A program made the position numbers and the translations under genes. From an uncultured Anaerococcus sp. (GTDB lineage Bacteria > Bacillota > Clostridia > Tissierellales > Peptoniphilaceae), in NCBI GenBank assembly GCA_943914475.1, contig CALUCE010000011.1, positions 1 through 64,000 of the forward strand: a DNA stretch of 64,000 nucleotides. Direction: 5' to 3'. The notes beneath the pieces are model-generated. The model saw only the letters and a list, made by a program, of their open reading frames with translations. It had not been told where the DNA came from and ran no database searches. Of the stretch, positions 1 through 8,371 are shown piece by piece. Each line of letters begins with the position of its first letter. Positions within the stretch are counted from its first letter, which is position 1.

Positions 1-40
1 ATATAATAACGAATATTGTACTAGACTAATTTACACAATA

Positions 41-442
41 TTAAGGACTTGACTCATATAAGTTTTGGTTAAATTCTCTTTCAAGGTTAACCTTAAAACT
101 ATTTACCAAAAGAATTAAAACTCCTACCACTCCTATAGGCATAAGAGCTATGGAAATAGACATATGAGTTTCATTTATTATATCTTCATCATTTTTTAAG
201 GATTTTTGTATATTTTTCTTTCCTGACAGATAAAAAACTAATACCAACAAATCTATGACTATAGCAAAGGTAAAAAATATTGGATAGATATTAGAATCTA
301 CAAAGTTTTCCAGCCTTAAAATACAACCATAGATTAACTTGTCCAGGCTAAAACTAGAACCTACAAAACCCACTATGCCGCCCAAAATCATTAGACCTAT
401 ACAGGCAAGTATAAACTTAATATTCTTCTTAAATTTTTTCAT
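41..442 (-). CDS. Small membrane protein (possibly DUF3169-like)
   Basis: A 133-residue protein with three predicted membrane helices, at about residues 8-29, 52-73 and 94-114, and a charged stretch (about 74-92) between the second and third. It is the last gene of an XRE regulator - CPBP protease - membrane protein operon. Its ATG overlaps the end of the CPBP gene by 14 nt and is preceded by AAGGAGG six bases upstream, so the start is secure. Its size, topology and place beside a short XRE regulator recall the DUF3169 membrane proteins, but those are usually longer, so this copy could be shortened at the C-terminus. No function can be assigned. Confidence 0.7.
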   Translation of the reverse strand: MKKFKKNIKFILACIGLMILGGIVGFVGSSFSLDKLIYGCILRLENFVDSNIYPIFFTFAIVIDLLVLVFYLSGKKNIQKSLKNDEDIINETHMSISIALMPIGVVGVLILLVNSFKVNLEREFNQNLYESSP

Positions 443-1508
443 CTAGATCCTCCTTGCTGAAGCTTTCTATTCTTTCATAAAAACTTGGACTTCTATAGGT
501 TTTGTCTGAACAATATTTAGTAAAGATAAAAGGCAAGTAACAAATAACCATAACCAAAGCTGTTAGTAATATTGACATAAGATTAAAGTCCTGGCCTGCT
601 ATGACATTTGGATCTAGGCTTTCGGTAAACATCAAAACCATATTGTTGTTTAAATAGTGGATTATGGTTACAGCCCAGATAGATTCTGACTTAGAGTAGG
701 CATATGCAAAGAAAATTCCAAGGCTTATACAAACTATAATCTGGTTTATTAAAGATAAAAATCCTGTACCATTGGCTGAGTAAAAGAATAGACACAAAGG
801 CAAGTGCCAAACACCCCATATAAGACCCAAAACTATAAGCCCTTTTCTCATTCCATACTTTTTTTGTAAGAGAGGTTGGAGGAAAAATCTCCACCCATAT
901 TCTTCACCTAAAAATGGAATAAAGGCAAAAACAAAGTTAAGAAGTATTATAAAGAACAAGCCTTGTTTGTCTGGCCTAAAGGCAAGCTTAAAGCTTTCCA
1001 TATCCTTGGAGATATATGATAGAATAAAGCTTCTTAGGTAGAAAAGCCCTAGGAAAATTAGAACAACTAGCAAAACTTTTTTCAAAGGACCAAAGTTAAG
1101 ATTAGACTTAAGTTTTTTCTCCCTACCTTCTATATTTATAAAAATTATAAAAAGAATAGAAGCAAACATAAGTAAGCTATTGTCTATTAAACTAAGCTTA
1201 TCCTGGCTAAGTTTTACAAAAAATATGGTAATTATCATATAAGCCAAATAAACAAGTGTAAAAGCAAGGTAGAGATAGTAGGACTTCCTAGTAATATCTG
1301 CCTTCTTATCAATTAATTTTAAGGATGTTACCATACCAGCAAAGGCTGGTAGCATCATTTGTCCTATAGCCAGCCTTCCAAGCTCAAGATTTTTTATCTT
1401 GGCAAAATACATGACTAATCCTAGCAAAAATGTAAGCAAGAAAGTTAGACTTAGAAAAATCTTTAGACCTTTCTCTTCTTTTATTGATAGATTTTCTTTT
1501 TTATTCAT
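429..1508 (-). CDS. CPBP family intramembrane metalloprotease
   Basis: A polytopic protein of 359 residues. The start is the ATG at 1508, six bases after GGAGG; it overlaps the stop of the XRE gene by 8 nt. The CPBP (CAAX protease / bacteriocin-processing) motifs are intact: motif 1 GEEYGWR at residues 201-207 with the paired glutamates and arginine, motif 2 with His235 (WGVWHLPL), and motif 3 HYLNNN with His284 and Asn288. The family are membrane-embedded glutamate-type endopeptidases (Rce1-like), used in bacteria for processing or immunity to secreted peptides. No bacteriocin-like peptide gene is seen nearby, so the substrate is unknown. It is translationally coupled to the regulator upstream and the small membrane protein downstream. 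Confidence 0.88.
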   Translation of the reverse strand: MNKKENLSIKEEKGLKIFLSLTFLLTFLLGLVMYFAKIKNLELGRLAIGQMMLPAFAGMVTSLKLIDKKADITRKSYYLYLAFTLVYLAYMIITIFFVKLSQDKLSLIDNSLLMFASILFIIFINIEGREKKLKSNLNFGPLKKVLLVVLIFLGLFYLRSFILSYISKDMESFKLAFRPDKQGLFFIILLNFVFAFIPFLGEEYGWRFFLQPLLQKKYGMRKGLIVLGLIWGVWHLPLCLFFYSANGTGFLSLINQIIVCISLGIFFAYAYSKSESIWAVTIIHYLNNNMVLMFTESLDPNVIAGQDFNLMSILLTALVMVICYLPFIFTKYCSDKTYRSPSFYERIESFSKEDLDEKI

Positions 1509-1713
1509 TTTCATCCTCCACATAGGTAAAAATTTCTTCTACTTTTCTATCTAATACCTTGGCAAGGTTCAAGCAAACTGTAATGGATGGATTGTAGTCG
1601 CCTCTTTCTATAAGGGAAATGGTCTGGCGGCTAACTCCGACCAGAGCACCCAGGTCTGCTTGGTTTAAGCCCTTGTCGTTTCTAAATTCCTTTAAATTAT
1701 TTTCTAAGGGCAT
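1501..1713 (-). CDS. XRE-family HTH transcriptional regulator (short, YgzD type)
   Basis: A 70-residue protein that is almost entirely one Cro/cI-type helix-turn-helix: LGALVGVSRQTISLIERGDY spans the recognition region, followed by the usual PSITVCLNLAKVL helix. Such minimal XRE proteins are normally the local regulators of small membrane-protein operons. The ATG at 1713 has AGGAGG upstream. It is the first gene of the operon, and two TGACAA-N6-TTGTCA palindromes lie directly upstream (1728-1776), one overlapping the -35, pointing to negative autoregulation (inference). Confidence 0.9.
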   Translation of the reverse strand: MPLENNLKEFRNDKGLNQADLGALVGVSRQTISLIERGDYNPSITVCLNLAKVLDRKVEEIFTYVEDENE

Positions 1714-1727
1714 TTATCTCCTCCTTT

Positions 1728-1778
1728 TGACAACTATCTTTGTCATTATTATATATTTTGACAAGGATACTTGTCAAA
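1728..1778 (-). promoter_or_regulatory. Promoter with paired operator for the XRE operon
   Basis: A -35 TTGACA (1773-1778, minus strand) sits 17 bp from a -10 TATATA (1750-1755). Two palindromes TGACAA-N6-TTGTCA lie at 1728-1745 and 1759-1776; the second extends to a perfect 9-4-9 repeat (1757-1778). Their centres are 31 bp apart, about three helical turns, so two dimers would bind the same face. One covers the -35 and spacer, the other lies between the -10 and the ribosome-binding site, as expected for a repressor. Confidence 0.75.
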
Positions 1779-1804
1779 TGTTTTTAAAAAATCTTTTATA
1801 CCAA

Positions 1805-1846
1805 TAAAAAAGCCCCAAGGATAAGTCCTTGAGGGTGAAGCTTTTT
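1805..1846 (-). terminator. Rho-independent terminator of the 1853-2197 gene
   Basis: A long imperfect stem (AAAAAGC...CAAGGA, loop TAAG, TCCTTG...GCTTTTT), with a run of T on the minus strand. Confidence 0.8.
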
Positions 1847-1852
1847 CAAAAT

Positions 1853-2197
1853 CTACTTTTCTTTCAAAGCATATTTCATCAAACATATAGGGGCAAGAAA
1901 AATCCCCAAAGAATTATAATATCCAAACTTAAAAATCCAAGGTTTGGGATCTGTGATGTCTTTTTCCATATCAATAGCAGCACATGGGCCACTTGCCAAA
2001 AAAGCCAGGGTAAAATAAATCCAAAGGATTAGCATAAGGATATTTGACTTTATATCATCTTTTAAAAGATGATAAAGACCAAAACTCAATCCAACTGAAA
2101 TCCCTATACGCAAAAGCGCATGTAAGACTTGGAAGACCTTGTGATCTTTGTCTATTTCTATATCTTGGATAAGTATGTACTTGAAAAATTTTAGCAT
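1853..2197 (-). CDS. Hypothetical membrane protein
   Basis: A 114-residue protein of no family I recognise. It has predicted membrane helices at about residues 27-45, 52-69 and 91-107, and a short loop ending in a charged MEKDITD segment. The ATG at 2197 is preceded by GGGAGGG. It stands alone between the terminator of the nrd operon upstream and its own terminator at 1805-1846, so it seems to be a single-gene unit. No signal peptide, cysteine pair or catalytic motif is visible. Confidence 0.6.
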   Translation of the reverse strand: MLKFFKYILIQDIEIDKDHKVFQVLHALLRIGISVGLSFGLYHLLKDDIKSNILMLILWIYFTLAFLASGPCAAIDMEKDITDPKPWIFKFGYYNSLGIFLAPICLMKYALKEK

Positions 2198-2235
2198 AAA
2201 GCCCTCCCTTTCTTTTATTTTTATACCCCAAAGGG

Positions 2236-2262
2236 CAAAAAAAGACTAGGTCAAAGACCTAG
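2236..2262 (-). terminator. Terminator of the nrdAB operon
   Basis: A perfect stem CTAGGTC-AAA-GACCTAG (2246-2262) followed on the minus strand by TCTTTTTTTG. Confidence 0.9.
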
Positions 2263-2276
2263 CCAATTTTCTTATT

Positions 2277-3335
2277 TTAAAGATCATCTTCTATTACAGA
2301 TGATTTGGAGTAGGCTGAAACTTTTCCTTCGAAGAAGTCTGTTTTTACTTGGTTAGGGTCTGAGTATTCTGCTACCCATTTCATGGATTGTGGTTCTTCT
2401 TCGTAACCTGGATAGATTACTCCAAGTCCTAAGCCCTTGGCTCTTAGGTTACCTAGGTATTTGATGTAGTCTTCAATCATTTGTCCATTTAGGCCTTGGA
2501 TATTATCTCCTATGGCATAAATTCCCCATTCGATTTCACTTTCTACACCTTTTTTAAGCATTTCTCTGTAGTAGTCTTCGTGTTCGTCTGTAAAGAGGTC
2601 TGGTCTTTCTTTTCTAACATCGTTAATCAATGATCTAAACAACCATAGGTGAGTTGCTTCATCCCTATTTATATACCTAATCTCTTGGACTGTTCCTGGC
2701 ATTTTTCCGTTACGGCCAAGGTTATAGAAGAAGGCAAAGCCGGAATAGAAGTATATACCTTCTAGGATATAGTTGGCTATTAGGGCTTGCATAAATCTCA
2801 TCTCATCATCATTTTCCAAGAAGTCATTGTATTGGTCACCAATAAACTTATTTCTTTTAAGAAGGTGGTCATCTTCCTTCCATAGGTAAAGAATTCTGGT
2901 TCTTTCTTCTGGAGAGCAGATGGTATCCAAAATATAAGAATAAGATTGGGAGTGGATAGCTTCTTGGTAGGTTTGGATGGCCAAACATAGGTTTACTTCA
3001 TTAGCTGTTATATAGGTTTGAAGGTTTGGTAGGTTGGCTGTTTGTATAGAGTCTAGATAGGTCAAGAAGGAAATGATCATATCGTAGGCTCTTTTTTCGT
3101 ATTGGTCAAGATTTCTGTAGTCCTTAACGTCTTGGTTCATGTTTATTTCTTCCGGTATCCAGAAGTTATTCATGGCTTGCCTGTACCAGTCTGAGGTCCA
3201 GGTGTATTTTACGTTGTTAAAGTCGTTAAGGTTGGTTGTATTTCCGTTGATGATTTTTCTTTTGCTAAGTTCAATATCTCCATCTTCGTTGAAAATACCA
3301 CGTTTTAGAACTTCATTTTGCTTGCTTTTTTCCAT
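2277..3335 (-). CDS. nrdB: Ribonucleoside-diphosphate reductase, beta subunit
   Basis: The small, radical-bearing subunit of class I ribonucleotide reductase, 352 residues. The start is the ATG at 3335, five bases after AAGGAG; it lies 14 bp past the stop of nrdA, so the two are co-transcribed. All six metal ligands are seen: Asp95, Glu125, His128, Glu192, Glu226 and His229. The radical tyrosine is Tyr132 in HSQSY, so this is a tyrosyl-radical enzyme rather than a Tyr-less class Ic or Id form. It ends in an acidic tail (VIEDDL), of the sort that docks into the alpha subunit. It forms the holoenzyme with the adjacent alpha subunit and makes dNDPs in an oxygen-linked radical reaction. Confidence 0.95.
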   Translation of the reverse strand: MEKSKQNEVLKRGIFNEDGDIELSKRKIINGNTTNLNDFNNVKYTWTSDWYRQAMNNFWIPEEINMNQDVKDYRNLDQYEKRAYDMIISFLTYLDSIQTANLPNLQTYITANEVNLCLAIQTYQEAIHSQSYSYILDTICSPEERTRILYLWKEDDHLLKRNKFIGDQYNDFLENDDEMRFMQALIANYILEGIYFYSGFAFFYNLGRNGKMPGTVQEIRYINRDEATHLWLFRSLINDVRKERPDLFTDEHEDYYREMLKKGVESEIEWGIYAIGDNIQGLNGQMIEDYIKYLGNLRAKGLGLGVIYPGYEEEPQSMKWVAEYSDPNQVKTDFFEGKVSAYSKSSVIEDDL

Positions 3336-3349
3336 ATTTTCTCCTTTTT

Positions 3350-5878
3350 TTATGATGCACAAGAGTCACACTCTTCTACTTCTAAAGACTTCCCTCTTAC
3401 ATAATATATACTTTTTACTTGAGATTCCCAAGCTTTTATATAAATATTTAAGATTTGTCTCATGGTATAGTCGTTTGTGATGTAGATATTTACACTTTGA
3501 GCTTGGTCAATGTGTCTTTGTCTTACTCCGGCCATTTCCATAGAGATGTTTTGGTCTATATCGTGGGCATTTTCATATAGCCAGAAGGTCTTGGTTGTAA
3601 GTCCTGGAGCTACTCTTGGAACTATGGATCCCTTCTTTTCTTCTAGGAAGTATCTGGACATGATTGGGTCTACTCCTGCAGATGTTCCAGATATGATTGA
3701 TGTTGAGCCTGTTGGAGCTACTGCTAGAAGGTAGCCGTTTCTTAGGCCATTTTCGTGAACTTCTTTTTTAAGTTCTTCCCATCTTTGGGATTCGTAACCT
3801 CTTTGGCTGAAGTAGTCACCATTATCCCAGTCAGATCCTTCAAACTTGTCATAGGATCCCTTCTCCTTGGCTATTTCCATGGAAGCTTTTATAGCATAGT
3901 AGTTTATATCTTCATAAACTCTATCTACAAATTCCTTGTGGGCTTCACTATCAGTCCACCTAATATCATTTTGTACTAGCATATGGTGGTAGCCTGATGT
4001 TCCAAGTCCTATGGCCCTGTATTTCTTGTTAGTAATTTGGGCATATGGGGTTGGGTAGTAGTTTAGGTCTATTACGTTATCAAGAGCTCTTACTACTGTT
4101 GTTACAACATTTTCTAGCTCTTCCTTGTCATTTACATCAATATTTCCAAGTGTCAAGCTTGCTAGGTTACATTCTACAAAATCGCCTGGTTTGGTCTTGT
4201 TTACTATTATAGGATCTCCATTTTCATCTTCTATGGTTGTAGAGATTGTTTCTATCGGACTCATATTTTGGGCAATTTCTGTACATAGGTTTGAAGAGTA
4301 GATGATTCCAGCGTGCTTGTTAGGGTTGGCTCTATTTACGTGGTCTCTGTTAAAGACAAATGGAGTTCCTGTTTCTGTCCATGATTTGATAAGCATCCTT
4401 ACCATGTCTTTTACAGTGATAACTCTTCTTGAGATAGATTCATCCTCGATTAGAGTTTGGTAAAATTCCTCAAATTCTTCACCATAGGTATCTTCTATGG
4501 CCTTGCCGTATTTCTTTTTAACTTCATGTGGGTCAAACATATACCAGTTGGCATTTATATCGTCCCTGCATAGTCTCCAGAAGATATCTGGTACACAAAC
4601 TGCTGGGAAAATATCATGGGCCTTCATCCTGTCATCACCATTGTTGGTCTTTAGGTTTAAGAATTCTGGTATATCCTTGTGCCATAGGTCAAGATAGCAG
4701 GCTACAGCTCCTTGTCTTACTCCTAGTTGGTCTACTGCTACTGCTGTGTCGTTGGCAAGTTTTATCCAGCGGATAACTCCACCGGCAACACCCTTAAAGC
4801 CTCTAATATCAGATCCATTGGCCCTTACCTTTCCAAAGTATAGTCCCATTCCTCCACCGTGTTTGGATACTTCGGCAAAGTTGGTTATAGACCTGTAGAT
4901 ACCCTTTAGAGTATCTGGAACTGTGTCTATAAAGCAGGATGAAAGTTGGTTATAAGGCTTTCTGGCATTGGTCATGGTTGGGGTAGCCATGGTTACCTTT
5001 AGCTCTGATAAGATATCATAAAGTCTTTTGGCAAATTCTACCTTGTCTTTTTCAACAATAGCCAAGTGCATGGCTATACCCATAAACATCTCTTGGACAT
5101 TTTCTACTATTTCCCCATCGTGGGTTGTTATAAGGTATCTTTTCCTTAAAAGATCAAGTCCTGAATAGGTGAAAAGATTGTTTCTATCAAAGTTTAGATA
5201 GTCTCCAAGTTCTTTTATCTCATCCATGCTGTAGTTTTCAAGCATATAGGAACCATAAAGATTATTTTTGTCAAAGAACTCAACCTTGGAAGCAAAGTCT
5301 ACTATGCCGTATTTTTCCTCTGCAGCTTCGATCTTGCGGTTTATGGCAAACATCAAAAATCTTGCCGCTATTATCTCCCAATCAGGAGCCTCTTTAGAAG
5401 TAAGCTCACTTGCTGCCTTGGTCAAGGCTGATACAAGTTGGTCTTCTGTCATGTTTGGCTTTGTAAATGACTCAAACTTTAAAAATAGAGATTCTATAGG
5501 ATATCTTTGGTTATCAAATTCTTCTTGGATATTTAAGATAATGTCCAAAACATCCTTGTCGTCTATATATTTGGAGAAGTCATTTACTACATTCCTGTCC
5601 ATGGTATGCTTGGCACGGTATAAAATGAAGGATTTTACTTCCCTGTAGAAATTCTTGTCTATAAGTTGAAGCTCAACCAAGTCTTGAACTTCTTCAACGC
5701 TAACTATGTGATCTTCTGGGTATTTTTCCTTGATAGTTTTCACTATATCTGAGCTCATCTCCTCAAGCTTTTCAGGACTTGTCATGGACCCTACTGAGTC
5801 AAAAGCCTTGGATATAGCTCTTTCAATTTTTTTTGTTTCAAAGTCAACAATTTGACCGTCACGTTTTTTAATCTGCAT
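3350..5878 (-). CDS. nrdA: Ribonucleoside-diphosphate reductase, alpha subunit
   Basis: The catalytic subunit of class I ribonucleotide reductase, 842 residues. An N-terminal ATP-cone (about 1-90, KRDGQIVDFETKKIERAI) provides dATP/ATP activity control. Active-site residues are Cys315 (SSCFID), Asn530-Cys532-Glu534 (NLCTE) with the thiyl radical cysteine, and Cys570 (ECNLASL). The C-terminus carries the redox pair Cys837/Cys840 (CDSC), which passes electrons from thioredoxin. It reduces NDPs to dNDPs together with NrdB, encoded 14 bp downstream. Upstream lie two NrdR-type boxes overlapping and just following the promoter, so the operon is probably repressed by NrdR when dATP is plentiful. Confidence 0.96.
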   Translation of the reverse strand: MQIKKRDGQIVDFETKKIERAISKAFDSVGSMTSPEKLEEMSSDIVKTIKEKYPEDHIVSVEEVQDLVELQLIDKNFYREVKSFILYRAKHTMDRNVVNDFSKYIDDKDVLDIILNIQEEFDNQRYPIESLFLKFESFTKPNMTEDQLVSALTKAASELTSKEAPDWEIIAARFLMFAINRKIEAAEEKYGIVDFASKVEFFDKNNLYGSYMLENYSMDEIKELGDYLNFDRNNLFTYSGLDLLRKRYLITTHDGEIVENVQEMFMGIAMHLAIVEKDKVEFAKRLYDILSELKVTMATPTMTNARKPYNQLSSCFIDTVPDTLKGIYRSITNFAEVSKHGGGMGLYFGKVRANGSDIRGFKGVAGGVIRWIKLANDTAVAVDQLGVRQGAVACYLDLWHKDIPEFLNLKTNNGDDRMKAHDIFPAVCVPDIFWRLCRDDINANWYMFDPHEVKKKYGKAIEDTYGEEFEEFYQTLIEDESISRRVITVKDMVRMLIKSWTETGTPFVFNRDHVNRANPNKHAGIIYSSNLCTEIAQNMSPIETISTTIEDENGDPIIVNKTKPGDFVECNLASLTLGNIDVNDKEELENVVTTVVRALDNVIDLNYYPTPYAQITNKKYRAIGLGTSGYHHMLVQNDIRWTDSEAHKEFVDRVYEDINYYAIKASMEIAKEKGSYDKFEGSDWDNGDYFSQRGYESQRWEELKKEVHENGLRNGYLLAVAPTGSTSIISGTSAGVDPIMSRYFLEEKKGSIVPRVAPGLTTKTFWLYENAHDIDQNISMEMAGVRQRHIDQAQSVNIYITNDYTMRQILNIYIKAWESQVKSIYYVRGKSLEVEECDSCAS

Positions 5879-5908
5879 GTTACTTTATCCTTTTTTGTTA
5901 ATTTCTAA

Positions 5909-5976
5909 ACACTATATATAGTGTATTATCCTTGTTCACTTCACTTATTCTACCATATATAGGGTAGTCTTAGCAA
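5909..5976 (-). promoter_or_regulatory. nrd promoter with two NrdR boxes
   Basis: Box 1 at 5909-5924 reads ACACTATATATAGTGT, a full match to the NrdR consensus acaCwAtATaTwGtgt. Box 2 at 5950-5965 (CTACCATATATAGGGT) is a weaker match with the same core. Their centres are 41 bp apart, close to four helical turns. A promoter TTGCTA (5971-5976) - 18 bp - TAGAAT (5947-5952) reads toward nrdA; box 2 overlaps its spacer and -10, and box 1 lies just downstream. The rest of 5879-6258 holds only the cyuA promoter and AT-rich sequence. Confidence 0.85.
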
Positions 5977-6163
5977 TTTATGGAAAGCGACTTGTTTTGT
6001 TGATATCTACTAGTTTTCTTAAAAATTCTCTTTTAAACATGACTCTTTTAGGTAAAAAGATGAAGAAAACTAAATATTTTTTATCTATCGATTTTTATAC
6101 ATTTTAATAAGATAATAAAATTTATGTAAATTTAAAATATAGCTAATAAAAGTCTTCGTTTTA

Positions 6164-6192
6164 TTGACATAGCAAGGGATAAGTGTTAATAT
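6164..6192 (+). promoter_or_regulatory. Promoter of the cysteine desulfidase gene
   Basis: TTGACA (6164-6169) - 17 bp - TAATAT (6187-6192), about 65 bp upstream of the start codon. Confidence 0.75.
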
Positions 6193-6258
6193 TTTATGTG
6201 TATATAAAATGAATATTTTATATGTAAAACGTTTTTGTTTGCATATGGAGGATATATA

Positions 6259-7503
6259 ATGAATTATAATGAATACTTAAAGAAAAAAATAATCCCATCT
6301 TTTGGTTGTACAGAACCAATAGCCCTAGCCTTTGCTGCAAGCAGAGCAAAGACTCTTCTTAAAAATAATCCTAAAAAAATAACAGCCAGACTTTCAGGAA
6401 ATATAATAAAAAATGTAAACTCAGTCAAGGTTCCTGGTACCTTGGGTAGGAAGGGAATTGAAATTTCCCTTGCCGCTGGTGCATTTTTGGGAGATTATAG
6501 AAAAAACCTAGAAGTTTTATCTGACATAGACAAGTCTCAATTGGAAAACTTGGATAAGCTTATTGCGGATGGACTTGTGGAAGTTGTTTTAGTTCACGAG
6601 AAAACCGGCCTTTACATAGACCTAAGCTTACAAGACGATACCAACCAATCCCAAGTAATAATTGAAGGCTACCATACCAATATAGTTTTTGAAAGATTTA
6701 ATGATGAAATTCTTTTGGATAAAAGGGATGGTAAAGAAGCTGAGGAAGAAGATATAGACTTTACTTTTGACAAGATCTACGACTTTGCCAAAAGCACTGA
6801 CTATAGGGAAATAAAGGACGTTTTGGACCTACAAATCTCCTATAACTATGACATAGCCAAAGAAGGCATAAACAATGACTGGGGAGCCAATATAGGAAAA
6901 ATGGTTCTTCCAAACTCTGATGGCTATAACTATGACAAACTAGTAGCCTACGCAGCTGCAGGCTCAGATGCAAGGATGTCAGGTTGTGAAAAACCTGTTG
7001 TTATAAATTCAGGCTCAGGAAACCAAGGATTAACAGTTTCCGTTCCTATCATAGTCTATAGCAAGGATAATAATATAGAAGATGAGAAACTTTATAGGGC
7101 CTTGATATTTGCTAACCTTCTTGGTCTTTATATAAAACAAGGTATTGGTGAGCTTTCTGCCTATTGTGGTGTAGTAACTGCCGGAGCTTCCTCTGTATGC
7201 GGCATAGCCTTTATTAACGATGAGGATCCTAGTGTAATCAAAGAAATACTAGCCAATGCCCTAGCCACCAACTCAGGCATCATCTGTGATGGAGCCAAGG
7301 AATCCTGCGCTATGAAAATAGCCTCAAGCTTAAAGATGGCATTTTTAGCCTATGACCAAGCCAAAAGTAATAATTCCTTTAAGGCTGGAGATGGAATAGT
7401 AAAAGATGATATAGACCAAATGATAAAAACCGTAGGCCATATAGCAAGATACGGGATGAAGGAAACCGATAAGGTTATTTTAGAGGAAATGATTGGTGAT
7501 TGA
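6259..7503 (+). CDS. cyuA: L-cysteine desulfidase / UPF0597 (CyuA/YhaM) family
   Basis: A 414-residue cytoplasmic iron-sulfur enzyme of the UPF0597/CdsB family, related to the alpha subunit of Fe-S serine dehydratase. The start is the ATG at 6259 after GGAGG. The conserved N-terminal motif GCTEP gives Cys17. The later cysteines Cys243 (SGCEKP) and Cys343/Cys350 (CDGAKESC) are the presumed [4Fe-4S] ligands, and the glycine-rich SGSGNQG motif follows Cys243. Family members cleave L-cysteine to pyruvate, ammonia and sulfide. The gene has its own near-consensus promoter and no linked transporter, so it appears monocistronic. Serine as an alternative substrate cannot be excluded from sequence. Confidence 0.85.
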   Translation: MNYNEYLKKKIIPSFGCTEPIALAFAASRAKTLLKNNPKKITARLSGNIIKNVNSVKVPGTLGRKGIEISLAAGAFLGDYRKNLEVLSDIDKSQLENLDKLIADGLVEVVLVHEKTGLYIDLSLQDDTNQSQVIIEGYHTNIVFERFNDEILLDKRDGKEAEEEDIDFTFDKIYDFAKSTDYREIKDVLDLQISYNYDIAKEGINNDWGANIGKMVLPNSDGYNYDKLVAYAAAGSDARMSGCEKPVVINSGSGNQGLTVSVPIIVYSKDNNIEDEKLYRALIFANLLGLYIKQGIGELSAYCGVVTAGASSVCGIAFINDEDPSVIKEILANALATNSGIICDGAKESCAMKIASSLKMAFLAYDQAKSNNSFKAGDGIVKDDIDQMIKTVGHIARYGMKETDKVILEEMIGD

Positions 7504-7523
7504 AGAATCTTGGAACCAATCAT
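7489..7523 (+). terminator. Weak stem-loop at the end of cyuA
   Basis: ATGATTGGT (7489-7497) pairs with ACCAATCAT (7515-7523), with an inner GATT/AATC pair. The stop codon lies in the loop. No T-run follows directly, so termination would be weak. Confidence 0.4.
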
Positions 7524-7629
7524 AAAAATAGAAATCTAATTTTTTCAGACATCTACAAATAATTAAATTTTAACATTAATTTACACCTTGAAAATGATTG
7601 CTTTCCTTACAATTTTATTATATATTGTG

Positions 7630-7658
7630 TTTACTTCCCCCACACATCATGCTATAAT
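7630..7658 (+). promoter_or_regulatory. Promoter of the frameshifted exported-protein gene
   Basis: TTTACT (7630-7635) - 17 bp - TATAAT (7653-7658), about 50 bp upstream of the ATG at 7707. Confidence 0.65.
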
Positions 7659-7706
7659 TATAACAAATTAAAGGCCTTTAATTTAATAGTTGAAAGGAGT
7701 TCTAAA

Positions 7707-8332
7707 ATGAAAAAAATATTTGAAAAGTGCTTAACTGCTTTGGCTTTACTAGTTATACTCCCTATATCTTCTAAAGCTGATGAAAAAAATGTTGCTTCAT
7801 ACTCAGAGAACGAAATATTTTATGAAAACTCACAAGATAATGTAAACGATTTTTTCAAAAAAGCCAGAGAGGAAACTGAAAATAAGGTAAAAGAACTTAA
7901 TGAGTTCCAGCCATATGATCAGTACTCCTATGAATATAAAACTGTTTATATGCCAAGAAAAAAGGTATACAAAAAAATATACTTCTAAAAGGACAACCTA
8001 AAGGTGGTACAAGATTAAATGGATATATTTTTGTAAATAAAGAAAAAGGAACACCTGTAACCATCTCTTTTTCTACTAAAATACCGAAATTACCTATTGC
8101 TTCAATAAGTGTACAAATGGGATCATTTATTCCCTCAGGAGTAGCAGGTTATGGTATAAAACTTCCAAACTCTAAACAACATTTCTTAGCTTATGCAGAT
8201 AAAACTTTTGAAGTTGAGGGTCATATAACTTATTATAGATTAAGGGGTACAAATAAACCTTGGAAAGTTTATACTAAATACTTCCCTTATACATTATATA
8301 ATGAGCATTACTATGTTAAGCCTGTAAAATAA
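7707..8332 (+). pseudogene. Exported hypothetical protein, split by a frameshift in an A7 tract
   Basis: The first frame (7707-7988) encodes 93 residues with a signal peptide (KK start, hydrophobic core about 8-22, cut near SSKA-DE), an acidic segment, then a stop. A different frame is open from well before the stop to 8332 and needs no start codon of its own: it reads ...KNILLKGQPKGGT... into VQMGSFIPSGVAGYG and ends YYVKPVK. The two frames join if one base is added in the run of seven A at 7971-7977, giving about 208 residues. Promoter and RBS (AAAGGAG) look intact. The cause may be an indel in the genome, a phase-variable tract or a sequencing error. I do not recognise the family. Confidence 0.75.
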
Positions 8333-8371
8333 CTTTATTAATTAATCAAAACTTATTAAAAAGGAAAAAAT

